42,862 nt of DNA from an uncultured Tateyamaria sp. (GTDB lineage Bacteria; Pseudomonadota; Alphaproteobacteria; Rhodobacterales; Rhodobacteraceae), in contig NZ_CANNGP010000037.1 in NCBI RefSeq assembly GCF_947504105.1, positions 1 through 42,862 of the forward strand, given 5' to 3'. The notes under the pieces are model-generated. The model searched no databases. It was not told where the DNA came from and saw nothing but the letters and a program-made list of their open reading frames with translations. Of this stretch, positions 8,805-17,345 are shown piece after piece; the first letter of the stretch is position 1; each line of letters opens with the position of its first letter. Both the position numbers and the translations under genes were made by a program.

Positions 8805-10478
8805 TTAGCTTGTCACCTGTTCTCTGAGGATCGACGCTGTGAGCGAGATCATCAGGTAGATGCCCGCAAAGACGAGGAAAGCCAAGATCGTGTTTTCGAA
8901 TGCGCAGGGATATGTTGGCTCTTCGGGCGCAATCGGTTCGACCGCGACGGTCAGGTAACGTACCTGCCGGGTTGCTTCAACACGGGATTGTTCCATCTGT
9001 TGCAGTGCTGATTGCAGCATCAAATCGCGCGAGGCGAGGTCCGCCTGCGCAATCTGGATGCGGGCCGCCAGTTCTGCGAGCGAGTTTTCACCCTTGGACA
9101 CATCCGTCATCTTGTTGTTCAAGATGACCAATTGTTTGTTGAGAATTTCCAAGGTGCCGCGCGCGCCATCCACTCGGCTTTGGTTGGGGCGGGTATTGTT
9201 GAGCAGGCTGGCCAGCTCGATCTCTTTCTCGATGATCTGGGTTTCAAGTTGACCAATCTGGGTGCGAAGGCTGGCGATCACGCCTTCGGGATCCAGCGTG
9301 GCGCCCTCGATCTGCAAGCGCACTAGGGACTCCTGGGCGGCACGGCGCTCCGTTTCGGCCCGTTCGAACCCTTCCCGGGCATCACGCATCTGATCGTCCC
9401 GCTTTTGGGCGGACAGGTTGTTCACGCGTTGTTCGGCATAGTTGATCAATTGGCTCGAAAACTCGGCTGAGACCTGCGGGTCGGCGGCGGCCACCTCCAT
9501 CCGGATCATGCCCTCGGTCGGGTCATAACCGATTTTTACGTTCTTTTTGTATGTCTTGTACGCTTCTTCATTGGTCGGATCGTCACTGAGCCTTTGGATC
9601 GGGTCAATCCAACCTTGGGTGAAATGCGTCTTGAAACCGATGTCACGGTCGAGCCGCAGCATCGCATCCTTGGATTGAAGGAAACCTTGCACGGCAATGC
9701 TGTCAGCATTGGTGGCGAACTGCGTTGGCAGCAGGCCACCCAACGGACCGGCGCCGCCTGATCCTTCGTTCTGAATGATCAGGAACTCGGACTTCGTGGC
9801 ATACATCGGCGTCGCGATAGCGTAGAAGTAGTAGCCTGCAAGAAAGGTAGGCAGAATTACGAAGAACGCAAGTCGCACCAGTAACAGGCCCATCTTGCGA
9901 CGGCGGCGGCGCGCAATATCGCGCTGGATGTTTTGAATTTCCTGCGACCGACGTTCTGCGGGGCTCAGTTCTGTCGATGGCAGTTGCTGCTGTTTGACCT
10001 GTACGGTCTGGGGAAGTTGAGCGCGCCCAGCGCCAGCGCCGCCGGTTGTCGCGGGCAAGTTGGCGAACGCGTCAGGTGCACCACCTTCATGCTGCTCTGC
10101 TCCTGCCTGCGGCACCACAAGTTCCAGCATGTTTGAGCGTTGGAAAGGGTCAATTCCCTTGGCGCGCAACAGACGAACGGCATCAAAGTCCGACGTGGGG
10201 GCCAGACCGTGTTTCTGGGCCACCCGCCGCGCCATGCGAAGCTGGCGGCCTGTCAGCCCCTCTTGCCGAATGGCGTCGATAGTGTTTTCGCTTTGCACCT
10301 GCTGGTTGGAGGCAACTTCACCACTTTTGGGGGCAGGTTTTTGCACCTTGTCTTGCGTTTTTGACTCGGATGCCGACTTTTCAGGCGCATCATCCCGCTC
10401 AGGACCTGTCGCCGCACTGCCAAGTGCGGGCGCGGTGCGCTTGATGCGGAACTTTCTAGCTTTGGGTTTCGTAGTCAT
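8805..10478 (-). CDS. Capsule polysaccharide export inner-membrane protein (KpsE/CtrB-like)
   Basis: The 557-residue protein has the layout of a polysaccharide co-polymerase/export adaptor. It begins with about 190 hydrophilic residues rich in Ala, Lys and Gln, then a basic stretch RRRRRK and a membrane segment at about 197-220 (LLLVRLAFFVILPTFLAGYYF). A large periplasmic region with predicted coiled coil (AREGFERAETERRAAQESL, TQIGQLETQIIEKEIELA) follows. A second membrane segment lies near the C-terminus (ENTILAFLVFAGIYLMISL), preceded by a PEEPTYP-like proline motif. The long N-terminal extension exceeds that of E. coli KpsE. The ATG at 10478 was chosen because the upstream frame lies inside kpsT. 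It overlaps the kpsT stop by 23 bases. Confidence 0.88.
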   Translation of the reverse strand: MTTKPKARKFRIKRTAPALGSAATGPERDDAPEKSASESKTQDKVQKPAPKSGEVASNQQVQSENTIDAIRQEGLTGRQLRMARRVAQKHGLAPTSDFDAVRLLRAKGIDPFQRSNMLELVVPQAGAEQHEGGAPDAFANLPATTGGAGAGRAQLPQTVQVKQQQLPSTELSPAERRSQEIQNIQRDIARRRRRKMGLLLVRLAFFVILPTFLAGYYFYAIATPMYATKSEFLIIQNEGSGGAGPLGGLLPTQFATNADSIAVQGFLQSKDAMLRLDRDIGFKTHFTQGWIDPIQRLSDDPTNEEAYKTYKKNVKIGYDPTEGMIRMEVAAADPQVSAEFSSQLINYAEQRVNNLSAQKRDDQMRDAREGFERAETERRAAQESLVRLQIEGATLDPEGVIASLRTQIGQLETQIIEKEIELASLLNNTRPNQSRVDGARGTLEILNKQLVILNNKMTDVSKGENSLAELAARIQIAQADLASRDLMLQSALQQMEQSRVEATRQVRYLTVAVEPIAPEEPTYPCAFENTILAFLVFAGIYLMISLTASILREQVTS

Positions 10479-11115
10479 AAAGCCGTTTCGCCTCTTCCAG
10501 CGTGTCAAACATATGCAGTTTGCCGTCCAGCAACACAGCGGCAGAGCGCGCGAATTTCTCGAGCGTCTGAGCCTGATGCGACACGATGATGATTGTTGTA
10601 GTGCGCAGCCGTTCCTGCAACACTTCACCTGCCTTGCGGTTGAATTCAACGTCTGTTGACGATGGCATGCCTTCATCAATCAGATAGATATCAAAGTCGA
10701 GTGCCAACATTAGCGCAAATGAAAAGCGTGCGCGCATGCCCGATGAATACGTACCCAAGGGTTGGTCGAAATACTCACCCAGGTTGCAGAGCCAGCGACA
10801 GAAGCTTTCCACATAGTCGGGATCAAGCCCGTAGAGGCGCGCGATGTAGCGAGAGTTTTCCAGCGCCGAGATCTTGGGTAGCACCCCTCCCATGAAGCCA
10901 AGTGGAAACGAGATGTTGCAGCCACGCCTGATTTCACCTTCGTCCGGTTTTTCCAACCCCGCCATCATATTGATGAGTGTGGTCTTACCAGTGCCGTTGG
11001 GGGCCAACACGCCAAACGAATGGCCCAATTCCACCCGGAAAGACACACGGTCAAGGATTACCTTGCGCTGTGTGCCTGTCCAGAAGGACTTGGATACATT
11101 TTCGAATTCCAGCAT
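10456..11115 (-). CDS. kpsT: Capsule polysaccharide ABC transporter, ATP-binding subunit
   Basis: This 219-residue ATPase matches the KpsT/BexA/CtrD class that powers export of capsule polysaccharide. The Walker A loop is GVLAPNGTGKTT, where the first consensus glycine is alanine. The signature motif is YSSGMRARF, Walker B is IYLIDEG, and the switch histidine is in IVSHQ. MLEFENVSKSFWTGTQRKVIL is the usual start of the family. It is the first gene of a minus-strand run continuing into kpsE-like, kdsA and phosphohexomutase. Unusually, no KpsM-type permease gene lies next to it: the upstream neighbour is an unrelated efflux permease 234 bases away. The permease partner must be encoded elsewhere. 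Confidence 0.93.
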   Translation of the reverse strand: MLEFENVSKSFWTGTQRKVILDRVSFRVELGHSFGVLAPNGTGKTTLINMMAGLEKPDEGEIRRGCNISFPLGFMGGVLPKISALENSRYIARLYGLDPDYVESFCRWLCNLGEYFDQPLGTYSSGMRARFSFALMLALDFDIYLIDEGMPSSTDVEFNRKAGEVLQERLRTTTIIIVSHQAQTLEKFARSAAVLLDGKLHMFDTLEEAKRLYDYETQS

Positions 11116-11349
11116 CCCCGTTGCTCCGCGGTGTCTGCTATGCCCCCGCGTACTGACGTGGGGAACCTGTGCCCTCCTTACCAGAGGCGTCTTAATGGTC
11201 TAATCACCGACTTAGGCAATATTATGTCCAAAGTCCCGTCGAATGTATAGGTTTTGCAGGGCATTGTTGCCGGAGAATGGACAGTTTGCAGGGTGGTGCG
11301 CGGCCCTTTGATCCGTCTGTGTGCCGTTTGCTGACAGTATAACGTCGGA

Positions 11350-12378
11350 TCAGTTCAGAATTTGCCATGTCATCCCGGCCAGAACTGACCCTGTCAGCGC
11401 GAACCCGAGGTAAGCAGCGAAGACCCGCGGTTTCACCAATGCCCAGACGGCAATGGCGGCGGGGATGCAGCTGACGCCGCCCGCCAGCATGAAGGACAAG
11501 GCAGCACCGTTCGCCATACCCTGATCCATAAGCTCGGCCACAAGTGGAGCTGCCGCATATCCGTTCAGATAAGCCGGCATGCCTACGAATGCTCCAAGGA
11601 TGACAGTGCCGATGCCGTCGCCGCCCAGGACTGATGCAATCAGGTCGGCAGGCATGTAGTAAACCATCACTGCTTCGATGACGTAGGCGAGTGTCAGCCA
11701 TTTGAGCAAGAAGGCGGCGTTTTCCAGTGCCGCGCTGCGGAACGTTTCGACCCGGACACGTTCGCTCCAGAATTTCCAAACCGGCTGGTCAGAGAATGGC
11801 TTTGCTACGCCGCAGCATCCACCGACTGAAGGCCTTTCACGTAGCGGGTCTGTGAATACGGGTGTGCCGGCCAGCATGAGTGTGCCAAATCCGCCCAGCA
11901 TGCCAAGCGCCACCGCAGCAACTGTTTTTGCCAGTGCGAATTCGACACTTATCGCTCCGGCCGTTATTGCGAACATGGCCGGGTCCATGAGCGGGGAGGC
12001 GAGCCAGAACGCCATCACAGCGCCCAACGGTGCGCCGACAGCCAACAAAGCTGCGATGAATGGGATCACTTCGCACGAGCAGAACGGCGACAGACCGCCC
12101 AGTAATGCAGCCATTATGATCATGCGGACCGGATTGCCCTCGAATGCCCTGGCCAGTAGGTTTTCCGCCCCCGTGGCCTTAAGATAGGCAACCGCGCAGA
12201 CGGCAAAGGCAATGAACGGGGCGGTTCCCAGCAGTGCGTCGGCCGCGAAGGCAACTGTGGGCCAGAGTTGCTGCGGGTCTACAATGGCTACGATGACAAG
12301 GACCGCAATCGAGGCGACCCAGGCACCGTCAAGGAGTTTGCGTCGCCGAATGGGTGTCGGGGTGGTGGTGTCAGCCAT
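11350..12378 (-). CDS. Permease of the YraQ/SO_0444 metal-efflux type
   Basis: The 342-residue protein is a polytopic membrane protein of the COG0701 permease family. It carries the motif LSPFCSCEVIPFIAALL at a membrane boundary, typical of the SO_0444 Cu/Zn efflux branch, and a second cysteine pair, GGCCGVAKP, in a loop. Hydrophobic segments are spread along the whole length, including VIVAIVDPQQLWPTVAFAA and ILGAFVGMPAYLNGYAAAPLV. The start at 12378 overlaps the ArsR stop by eight bases, so the two genes are surely one unit and probably translationally coupled. Control by a metal-sensing ArsR supports a metal or metalloid export role. Which ion is moved cannot be read from sequence. Confidence 0.85.
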   Translation of the reverse strand: MADTTTPTPIRRRKLLDGAWVASIAVLVIVAIVDPQQLWPTVAFAADALLGTAPFIAFAVCAVAYLKATGAENLLARAFEGNPVRMIIMAALLGGLSPFCSCEVIPFIAALLAVGAPLGAVMAFWLASPLMDPAMFAITAGAISVEFALAKTVAAVALGMLGGFGTLMLAGTPVFTDPLRERPSVGGCCGVAKPFSDQPVWKFWSERVRVETFRSAALENAAFLLKWLTLAYVIEAVMVYYMPADLIASVLGGDGIGTVILGAFVGMPAYLNGYAAAPLVAELMDQGMANGAALSFMLAGGVSCIPAAIAVWALVKPRVFAAYLGFALTGSVLAGMTWQILN

Positions 12379-12709
12379 GATCATGATCCGAGTGGGGGGT
12401 GTCTGCACAGCATTCAGTGAGAAGGAAGTTCGACAGATCCTGCACCTCATCAAAGGCGACGGCGGCGCAGATGATCGAGCGCCCCTGACGAGCTTGCGTG
12501 ACAAGGCCAGCACTTGCGAGGATCTTGACGTGATGTGTCAGAGTCGAGCCGGTGACACCCGAGCGATCACCCAGCATGCCGATACTGAGCCCGTCCGGTC
12601 CGGCCCGCACGAGAATGCGCAGCACCGAAAGCCGTTGTTCAGATCCAAGGGCGGCAAAGGCTGCGGCAGCGCGGGTCAGATCGAGCGGGTGAGACGATTC
12701 CATTTTCAT
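12371..12709 (-). CDS. ArsR-family metal-responsive repressor
   Basis: This 112-residue winged-helix protein has the ArsR pattern FAALGSEQRLSVLRILVRAG, then the recognition-helix region GDRSGVTGSTLTHHVKILASAGLVTQARQGRSI. The C-terminus carries a likely metal site, TECCADTPHSDHDHG, with two adjacent cysteines and a run of histidines. It starts the minus-strand unit and overlaps the permease gene by eight bases. An AT-rich palindromic region immediately upstream (12708-12737) is a plausible autoregulatory operator. Known family behaviour is to repress its own operon until metal binds; the inducer here is unknown. Confidence 0.9.
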   Translation of the reverse strand: MKMESSHPLDLTRAAAAFAALGSEQRLSVLRILVRAGPDGLSIGMLGDRSGVTGSTLTHHVKILASAGLVTQARQGRSIICAAVAFDEVQDLSNFLLTECCADTPHSDHDHG

Positions 12710-12737
12710 ATTTCTAGAATTATAAAAATATAAATAT
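12708..12737. promoter_or_regulatory. AT-rich palindromic operator/promoter of the arsR-permease unit
   Basis: The arms ATATTT (12708-12713) and AAATAT (12732-12737) flank a very AT-rich centre, TAGAATTATAAAAATATA. The surrounding sequence is far more GC-rich. The position immediately upstream of and touching the arsR start codon is where ArsR repressors bind. The exact promoter elements were not resolved. Confidence 0.5.
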
Positions 12738-12806
12738 CACGCAAGTTTTATTTCGAAAAATGTCGAATTAATTGCCTAACCTATTGGTACGGCTTAGAGG
12801 TTTGAT

Positions 12807-13388
12807 ATGGGACTGCCTGACGATATCCGCGTGTGCACGCTGTGCGCCGAACGTTTTGCTGCAACCGAGACAGGGCACAGCCCGCGTCCGATCGTGTGGT
12901 TCAGGCCGGGCGTGCGCATTCTTGTGGCCGGTCAGGCTCCGGGCGCGCGCGTACACGAAAGCGGACGGCCCTTTACCGATCCGTCGGGAGATCGGTTGAG
13001 GGATTGGCTGGGTATTGACGAGGCCACATTTTATGACCGAAATAAGCTGGCCATCGCGCCAATGGCGTTCTGTTTTCCCGGCTATGATGCAAACGGTTCG
13101 GATCTCCCACCGCCAAAGATCTGTGCCAATACGTGGCGGGCTGATGTGATGCAGCATGTTGGTGATGTGCCATTGGTTCTGTTGATCGGTGGTTATGCCC
13201 AATCCTGGCATCTGGGCACGAAGATATCGGTACGGGACACCGTGGCTGCTTGGCGCGACTTTGCGCCTCGGGCCTTTCCCTTGCCTCATCCGTCGTGGCG
13301 CAATACCGCGTGGCTTAAAAAAAACCCGTGGTTCGAGGCAGATGTGCTGCCGGTCCTACGGGCGCGGGTGAAGGAAGTTTTGGCGTGA
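12807..13388 (+). CDS. Uracil-DNA glycosylase-family protein with likely iron-sulfur cysteines
   Basis: The 193-residue protein has the uracil-DNA glycosylase superfamily layout: VAGQAPGARVHESGRPFTDP (water-activating loop region), DRNKLAIAPMAFCFPG, and the C-terminal LPHPSWRN loop. Cysteines at about 10, 13, 89 and 106 have nearly the spacing of the [4Fe-4S] cluster of family 4 enzymes, which suggests a bound cluster. The family removes uracil from DNA, but several relatives have altered specificity and the catalytic detail cannot be settled here. It is divergent from arsR. The next gene starts inside its stop codon (GTGA overlap), so the two are probably cotranslated. Confidence 0.82.
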   Translation: MGLPDDIRVCTLCAERFAATETGHSPRPIVWFRPGVRILVAGQAPGARVHESGRPFTDPSGDRLRDWLGIDEATFYDRNKLAIAPMAFCFPGYDANGSDLPPPKICANTWRADVMQHVGDVPLVLLIGGYAQSWHLGTKISVRDTVAAWRDFAPRAFPLPHPSWRNTAWLKKNPWFEADVLPVLRARVKEVLA

Positions 13389-14173
13389 CACAGACGGTTT
13401 TGGACCAGGCGCATGTCGCGATGCAGGCCGCGTCAGGGGATGATGCAGCAAGGTTGCGGTTCTTTGAGCGCTTGGGCGATGCGGAGCTTTATCTGCTTCT
13501 GCAGGCTGAGGCGCAGGGGAATCAGATTGCGCCACAGGTCTTTGATCCTGGTTCCGGGCCATTGGTGCTTGTCTTTGATCGCGAGGAGCGGTTGGCATCT
13601 TTCGTGGGGACCGAGGCACCTTATGCTGCGCTGTCGGGCAGGGTGGTTGTGGGGCTGTTGGCGGAACAGGGTTTGGGCTTGGGCCTGAACCTGGATGTAG
13701 CTCCGTCGTCATTTCTGCTGGATGCGGATGGTGTGCAATGGTTGGCGCAGACATTGGGCCATGGCCCGGATCAAGTTGAGGCCCGTCTGGCTGAAGTGTC
13801 CGCCCCGACCGGTTTGCCGGACGCGTTGATTTCTGCCGTGGACACCAAGCTGGCGACGGCAACTGGATTGGCGCAGATTGCCTATCTCGTTGGCACCACG
13901 GACACGGAGGGTGCACGCGGTCATATGCTGGCCTTTGTAGGAGCCGCACCGGGCGCCGAGGATGCGCTGGCCTGTGCTGTATCCGAGGCATTGACGTTTT
14001 CCGGGATCGAGGCAGGCGCCTTGGATGTCGGCTTTTTTGATGCACGCGATCCGGTGACCGAGCGGCTCGCGCGCGTGGGTCTGCGTTTTGACCTGCCGCA
14101 ACCTGCCCCCGCGCGGTCGCCGGGCCAGTCTGCCCCGGGCATGGATCCGGATCGCCCGCCGCGGTTGCGCTGA
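13385..14173 (+). CDS. SseB-family-like protein
   Basis: The 262-residue product starts at a GTG that overlaps the preceding stop (GTGA). The N-terminal half, ELYLLLQAEAQGNQIAPQVF, PLVLVFDREERLASFVG and YAALSGRVVVGLLAEQGLGLGLN, resembles the SseB N-terminal domain, which is widespread but has no agreed enzymatic role. The C-terminal part (LAQIAYLVGTTDTEGARG onward) is like SseB C-terminal regions, and the last 25 residues are proline-rich. There is no signal peptide or membrane segment. Function is unknown; the tight coupling to the glycosylase-family gene is the only contextual hint. Confidence 0.68.
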   Translation: MTQTVLDQAHVAMQAASGDDAARLRFFERLGDAELYLLLQAEAQGNQIAPQVFDPGSGPLVLVFDREERLASFVGTEAPYAALSGRVVVGLLAEQGLGLGLNLDVAPSSFLLDADGVQWLAQTLGHGPDQVEARLAEVSAPTGLPDALISAVDTKLATATGLAQIAYLVGTTDTEGARGHMLAFVGAAPGAEDALACAVSEALTFSGIEAGALDVGFFDARDPVTERLARVGLRFDLPQPAPARSPGQSAPGMDPDRPPRLR

Positions 14174-14314
14174 ACAGCTGGGGTGCCTCACGGGATCCGA
14201 CACCTGCTCACATCAGCGCGAGGCAGGCTGAAATGGTGGACCGAACGTCCCTAATGTTTCATATCTGCCGCACGGACGCGCGGTGGGCACAGTTTGCAAC
14301 GAGGATGATCCCAT

Positions 14315-14842
14315 ATGATGAACCGATTCACATTGGCCGTTGCCACGGCTGCCAGCACCTTGGCCCTCAGCACGACCGCATTCGCCGGGGACCAGTACAT
14401 CGACGAGACGGGATTTGCCGTTTCGGGCTATGACGTGGTTGCCTATTTCGATATTGAGATGAAACCGCCGGGCCAGGTGCAGACACAGGGCGTTCCAGGC
14501 GATGAGAGCATCACAGCGGACTACAACGGGGCGACTTTTGCTTTTTCGACCGAGAAAAACCGCGACAAGTTCGCCGCTGACCCCGCTCGCTATGTCCCGC
14601 AATATGATGGCCACTATGCCTATGGTGTGGCTCAGGGCGGCAAAGTACCCGCCAATCCCAACCTGTGGCGCATCGTTGACGACAAGCTGTATCTGAACAT
14701 TACCGACGTGGTCGTAGGTTTCTGGGAAGAAGACATCCCCGGTAACATCACTCTATCTGAGAACAACTGGGTGAGTATCGAAGAAGACGCGGCATCGGAA
14801 AGCACCATTCCAAAATTCACCAGTGAAGCGCCCAAATCGTAA
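14315..14842 (+). CDS. Secreted YHS-domain protein
   Basis: This 175-residue protein has an N-terminal signal peptide (hydrophobic run after MMNRF, likely cleavage after TTAFA). A YHS-like domain follows: GFAVSGYDVVAYFDIE, then YNGATFAFSTEKNRDKFAADPARYVPQYDGHYAYGVA, typical of the secreted YHS proteins common in Rhodobacteraceae. YHS domains are small putative metal-binding modules, but this branch has no established role. The C-terminal third (LYLNITDVVVGFWEEDIP) is less conserved. It is followed after one base by a rhodanese-like gene, so the two are probably coexpressed in the cell envelope. Confidence 0.85.
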   Translation: MMNRFTLAVATAASTLALSTTAFAGDQYIDETGFAVSGYDVVAYFDIEMKPPGQVQTQGVPGDESITADYNGATFAFSTEKNRDKFAADPARYVPQYDGHYAYGVAQGGKVPANPNLWRIVDDKLYLNITDVVVGFWEEDIPGNITLSENNWVSIEEDAASESTIPKFTSEAPKS

Positions 14843-14843
14843 G

Positions 14844-15356
14844 ATGGCGGATCGTCCGACAGAACGTGCCATAACTGATCGGGCTGAGACCCCTGCGCGG
14901 ATCACGCGCCGGGGTTTTGGCGTTGTGGTCGGAGGGTGCATCGTTGGCGGTGCGGTGTTTGCATCGCGTTGGTACAACATCGCTGCCCAAGCGGGTGTAG
15001 AAGGAACGCTGAGCACGCCTGATGCGTATGCCGCCGCAAAGGGCGGTACCATCCTGCTGGTTGATATTCGGCGCCCCGACGAGTGGGAGCGAACCGGAAT
15101 TGGCGAGGGAGCCGTGCCCTTGGACATGCGTCGCAAGGATTTCACCGATGCGCTGTTGACCCATACGGGCGGGCGCACGGACACGCCTGTAGCGCTCATT
15201 TGTGCCCGAGGTGTGCGATCACGCAGGATGTCGGAACGCCTGACGGCAGCAGGTTTCACGACGATCATCGATGTGCCTGAAGGCATGCTTGGATCGGGGG
15301 CTGGTCCCGGATGGTTGAAGCGTGGCTTGCCGATTGTGGCATGGGCGCCTGACTAG
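14844..15356 (+). CDS. Membrane-anchored or exported rhodanese-like protein
   Basis: The 170-residue product has an N-terminal twin-arginine-like segment, RITRRGFGVVVGG, with a hydrophobic stretch that should export or anchor it. A single rhodanese domain follows: ILLVDIRRPDEWERTGIGEGAVPLDM, and the active-site loop ALICARGVRSRRM with the catalytic cysteine at about residue 120. Rhodanese domains carry persulfide sulfur; the acceptor here is unknown. I chose the ATG at 14844, one base after the YHS stop, over an in-frame ATG at 14823 that would overlap the YHS gene. It is convergent with opgH across about 130 bases in which I saw no clear terminator. Confidence 0.87.
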   Translation: MADRPTERAITDRAETPARITRRGFGVVVGGCIVGGAVFASRWYNIAAQAGVEGTLSTPDAYAAAKGGTILLVDIRRPDEWERTGIGEGAVPLDMRRKDFTDALLTHTGGRTDTPVALICARGVRSRRMSERLTAAGFTTIIDVPEGMLGSGAGPGWLKRGLPIVAWAPD

Positions 15357-15488
15357 ATCCCATTCGATTGAGCGCCTGACCGATCAGTACAGTATTTGTC
15401 CTGGGTCTTCAGGCTCTATGACACAGCCAGCTCGTCCTCGTGTATCCAAAAATTGATGCAGATGCGACTTCGAAGTAGCGACTTGGAT

Positions 15489-17345
15489 TCACTCTGCCGC
15501 GATTTCCGAGGCTTCAATCCATGCACGCATTTCGGCCCGGGCGGTGCGGGCATTCGCAACGATGGCCGGTTCACGCAGTGTCAGTGGGTTGTCGAGCCGC
15601 AGACTTGCAAATCCGAGGTGGGTAAGGGGAAAGGCACTGAGGGCCGAAAGAGGCACGGCAAAGGCAAGGCTGAAAGCGATCGGGATCAACCACCATGAGA
15701 CGAGACCGGTGCCGAGACCCAAGAAAAGCAACCCGCCCAGCAGTGATTCAATCCAGTGGAACTTGATCAGCGTGGCCCAGGGATAAGCTTGCGCTGTGCG
15801 GCTTTGCGGTGTCCAGCCTCCGCGCCCGATCAATCCACCGATTACAGCCTTGGTCTGCTGGATCATCATGATTGGTGCGTAAGCTACGGAAAGTGCCAGT
15901 TCCGTTAGGACCGCCCCCGCAAACACACGACGCCCGCCAAAGAGGCGCACAGCTCTTCCATTCGCTGCGATGACGACGGCAGATGTGATCTTGGGTGTCA
16001 GTAGCATCACATACATCACCACTAGGAATATGGCACTGTCGATATGCGTCATGGCTGGGGGCCAATTGGGAAAGAGCGGATTTGCTTCGTTGAAATACGA
16101 TATCACATTCGTTTCGGCATCACGGCCGAGAAGGGCCCAGAACACCAGAAGCACAAACCAGGCTGGTGACATCAGGTAGGCTGCGGCCCCTTGGAACAAG
16201 TGGAAGCGGCTGACCGGGTGCAGGCCGCGCGTGGCCAGAAGGCGTAGATGTTGAAGGTTGCCCCGACACCAACGCCGGTCACGGATCACGTAGTCAATCA
16301 AAGTGCCTGGCGTTTCCTCGAAACTGCCAGAGATGCGAGGCAGGAAGCGCACGCGCCAGCCCGAGCGGCGTAGAAGCGATGCTTCGACAAAGTCATGGCT
16401 CAGGATCAGGTCTTTGCGTCCACTGATGCTGCGGAGATATGGAAGGCCAGCCGAGGAGGCAAAGGCACGGGTCCGTATAATGGCATTGTGACCCCAATAG
16501 TTGCCTTCGGTTCGAGACCAATGTGCCAGCCCTTCTGCCAAAATCCAGCCATAGGCGATGTTGGAAAACTGCTGCATCCGGGCGAACACTGTGTTTGCTC
16601 CGATTAGCTGCGGAAAGCTTTGGATCAGCCCGGCCTTGGGGTCGGCGGCCAGTTCCGTGGCAAGCCGACTGATGGCACGGCCGGTCATCAGGCTGTCTGC
16701 GTCGAGAACCAGCATTGCTTCGTAGCCGGCACCCCAGCCGGTGATCCAGTCTTCCAGGTTGCCGACCTTCTTGTCCGTGTTCTCAGCACGGCGGCGATAG
16801 TAAACAGAGACAGGAGCGCTGGCTTGCAGGGCTTGGAACGCACGCCATTCCTGCGCGGCAATAGCGTTGTCGGTGGTGTCGCTGAGGATAAACAGGCTGT
16901 AGCGGTGTCCGCCCTTTTGCCGTGTCAGATCGGTCAACATTGCGGCGGCGTTGCCAAACACGTCCCATGGAGTTTCGTTGTAGATCGGAACCAGAAGCGC
17001 CACGTCAAGCGGATTGGCAGGCGCCGGTCTGCGGCTGGGGTCCAGCCTACCTGCAAGGCCGACACCGACGGTCGATACGGCAATGGTGACCCAGATGAAG
17101 GTCAGGCCGATTAGCGTGAGAAGTACATATTCCAAGCCGGTCATGCCAGATATTTCGAACAAGCCGTACAGTCCCCAGAGAACGATGCCCGTAATAGAAA
17201 GCGCTGGAAGGAAGACGGCCATACGCCAGATCGGATCGCGCTTGTCTGTGCCAGCATCGACACAATCAGGCGCCCGCGCAAAATCCTGCGCCGGCATTTT
17301 GAGTGGCGCACGCAGGGGCATGGCAGTCTGTGTCAAGCGGTCCAT
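15489..17345 (-). CDS. opgH: Glucans biosynthesis glucosyltransferase H
   Basis: This is the inner-membrane glucosyltransferase that makes the backbone of osmoregulated periplasmic glucans from UDP-glucose. The roughly 618 residues include N-terminal membrane segments (MAVFLPALSITGIVLWGLYG), then the family 2 glycosyltransferase domain. That domain has ALLVPIYNETP, MLVLDADSLMTG, ILSHDFVEASLL and the RDRRWCRGN motif. Several C-terminal membrane segments follow. It is somewhat shorter than the E. coli enzyme, mainly at the N-terminus, as in other alphaproteobacteria. The ATG at 17345 overlaps the opgG stop by 13 bases; an in-frame GTG at 17357 is an alternative. It is the last gene of opgC-opgG-opgH. 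Confidence 0.95.
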   Translation of the reverse strand: MDRLTQTAMPLRAPLKMPAQDFARAPDCVDAGTDKRDPIWRMAVFLPALSITGIVLWGLYGLFEISGMTGLEYVLLTLIGLTFIWVTIAVSTVGVGLAGRLDPSRRPAPANPLDVALLVPIYNETPWDVFGNAAAMLTDLTRQKGGHRYSLFILSDTTDNAIAAQEWRAFQALQASAPVSVYYRRRAENTDKKVGNLEDWITGWGAGYEAMLVLDADSLMTGRAISRLATELAADPKAGLIQSFPQLIGANTVFARMQQFSNIAYGWILAEGLAHWSRTEGNYWGHNAIIRTRAFASSAGLPYLRSISGRKDLILSHDFVEASLLRRSGWRVRFLPRISGSFEETPGTLIDYVIRDRRWCRGNLQHLRLLATRGLHPVSRFHLFQGAAAYLMSPAWFVLLVFWALLGRDAETNVISYFNEANPLFPNWPPAMTHIDSAIFLVVMYVMLLTPKITSAVVIAANGRAVRLFGGRRVFAGAVLTELALSVAYAPIMMIQQTKAVIGGLIGRGGWTPQSRTAQAYPWATLIKFHWIESLLGGLLFLGLGTGLVSWWLIPIAFSLAFAVPLSALSAFPLTHLGFASLRLDNPLTLREPAIVANARTARAEMRAWIEASEIAAE

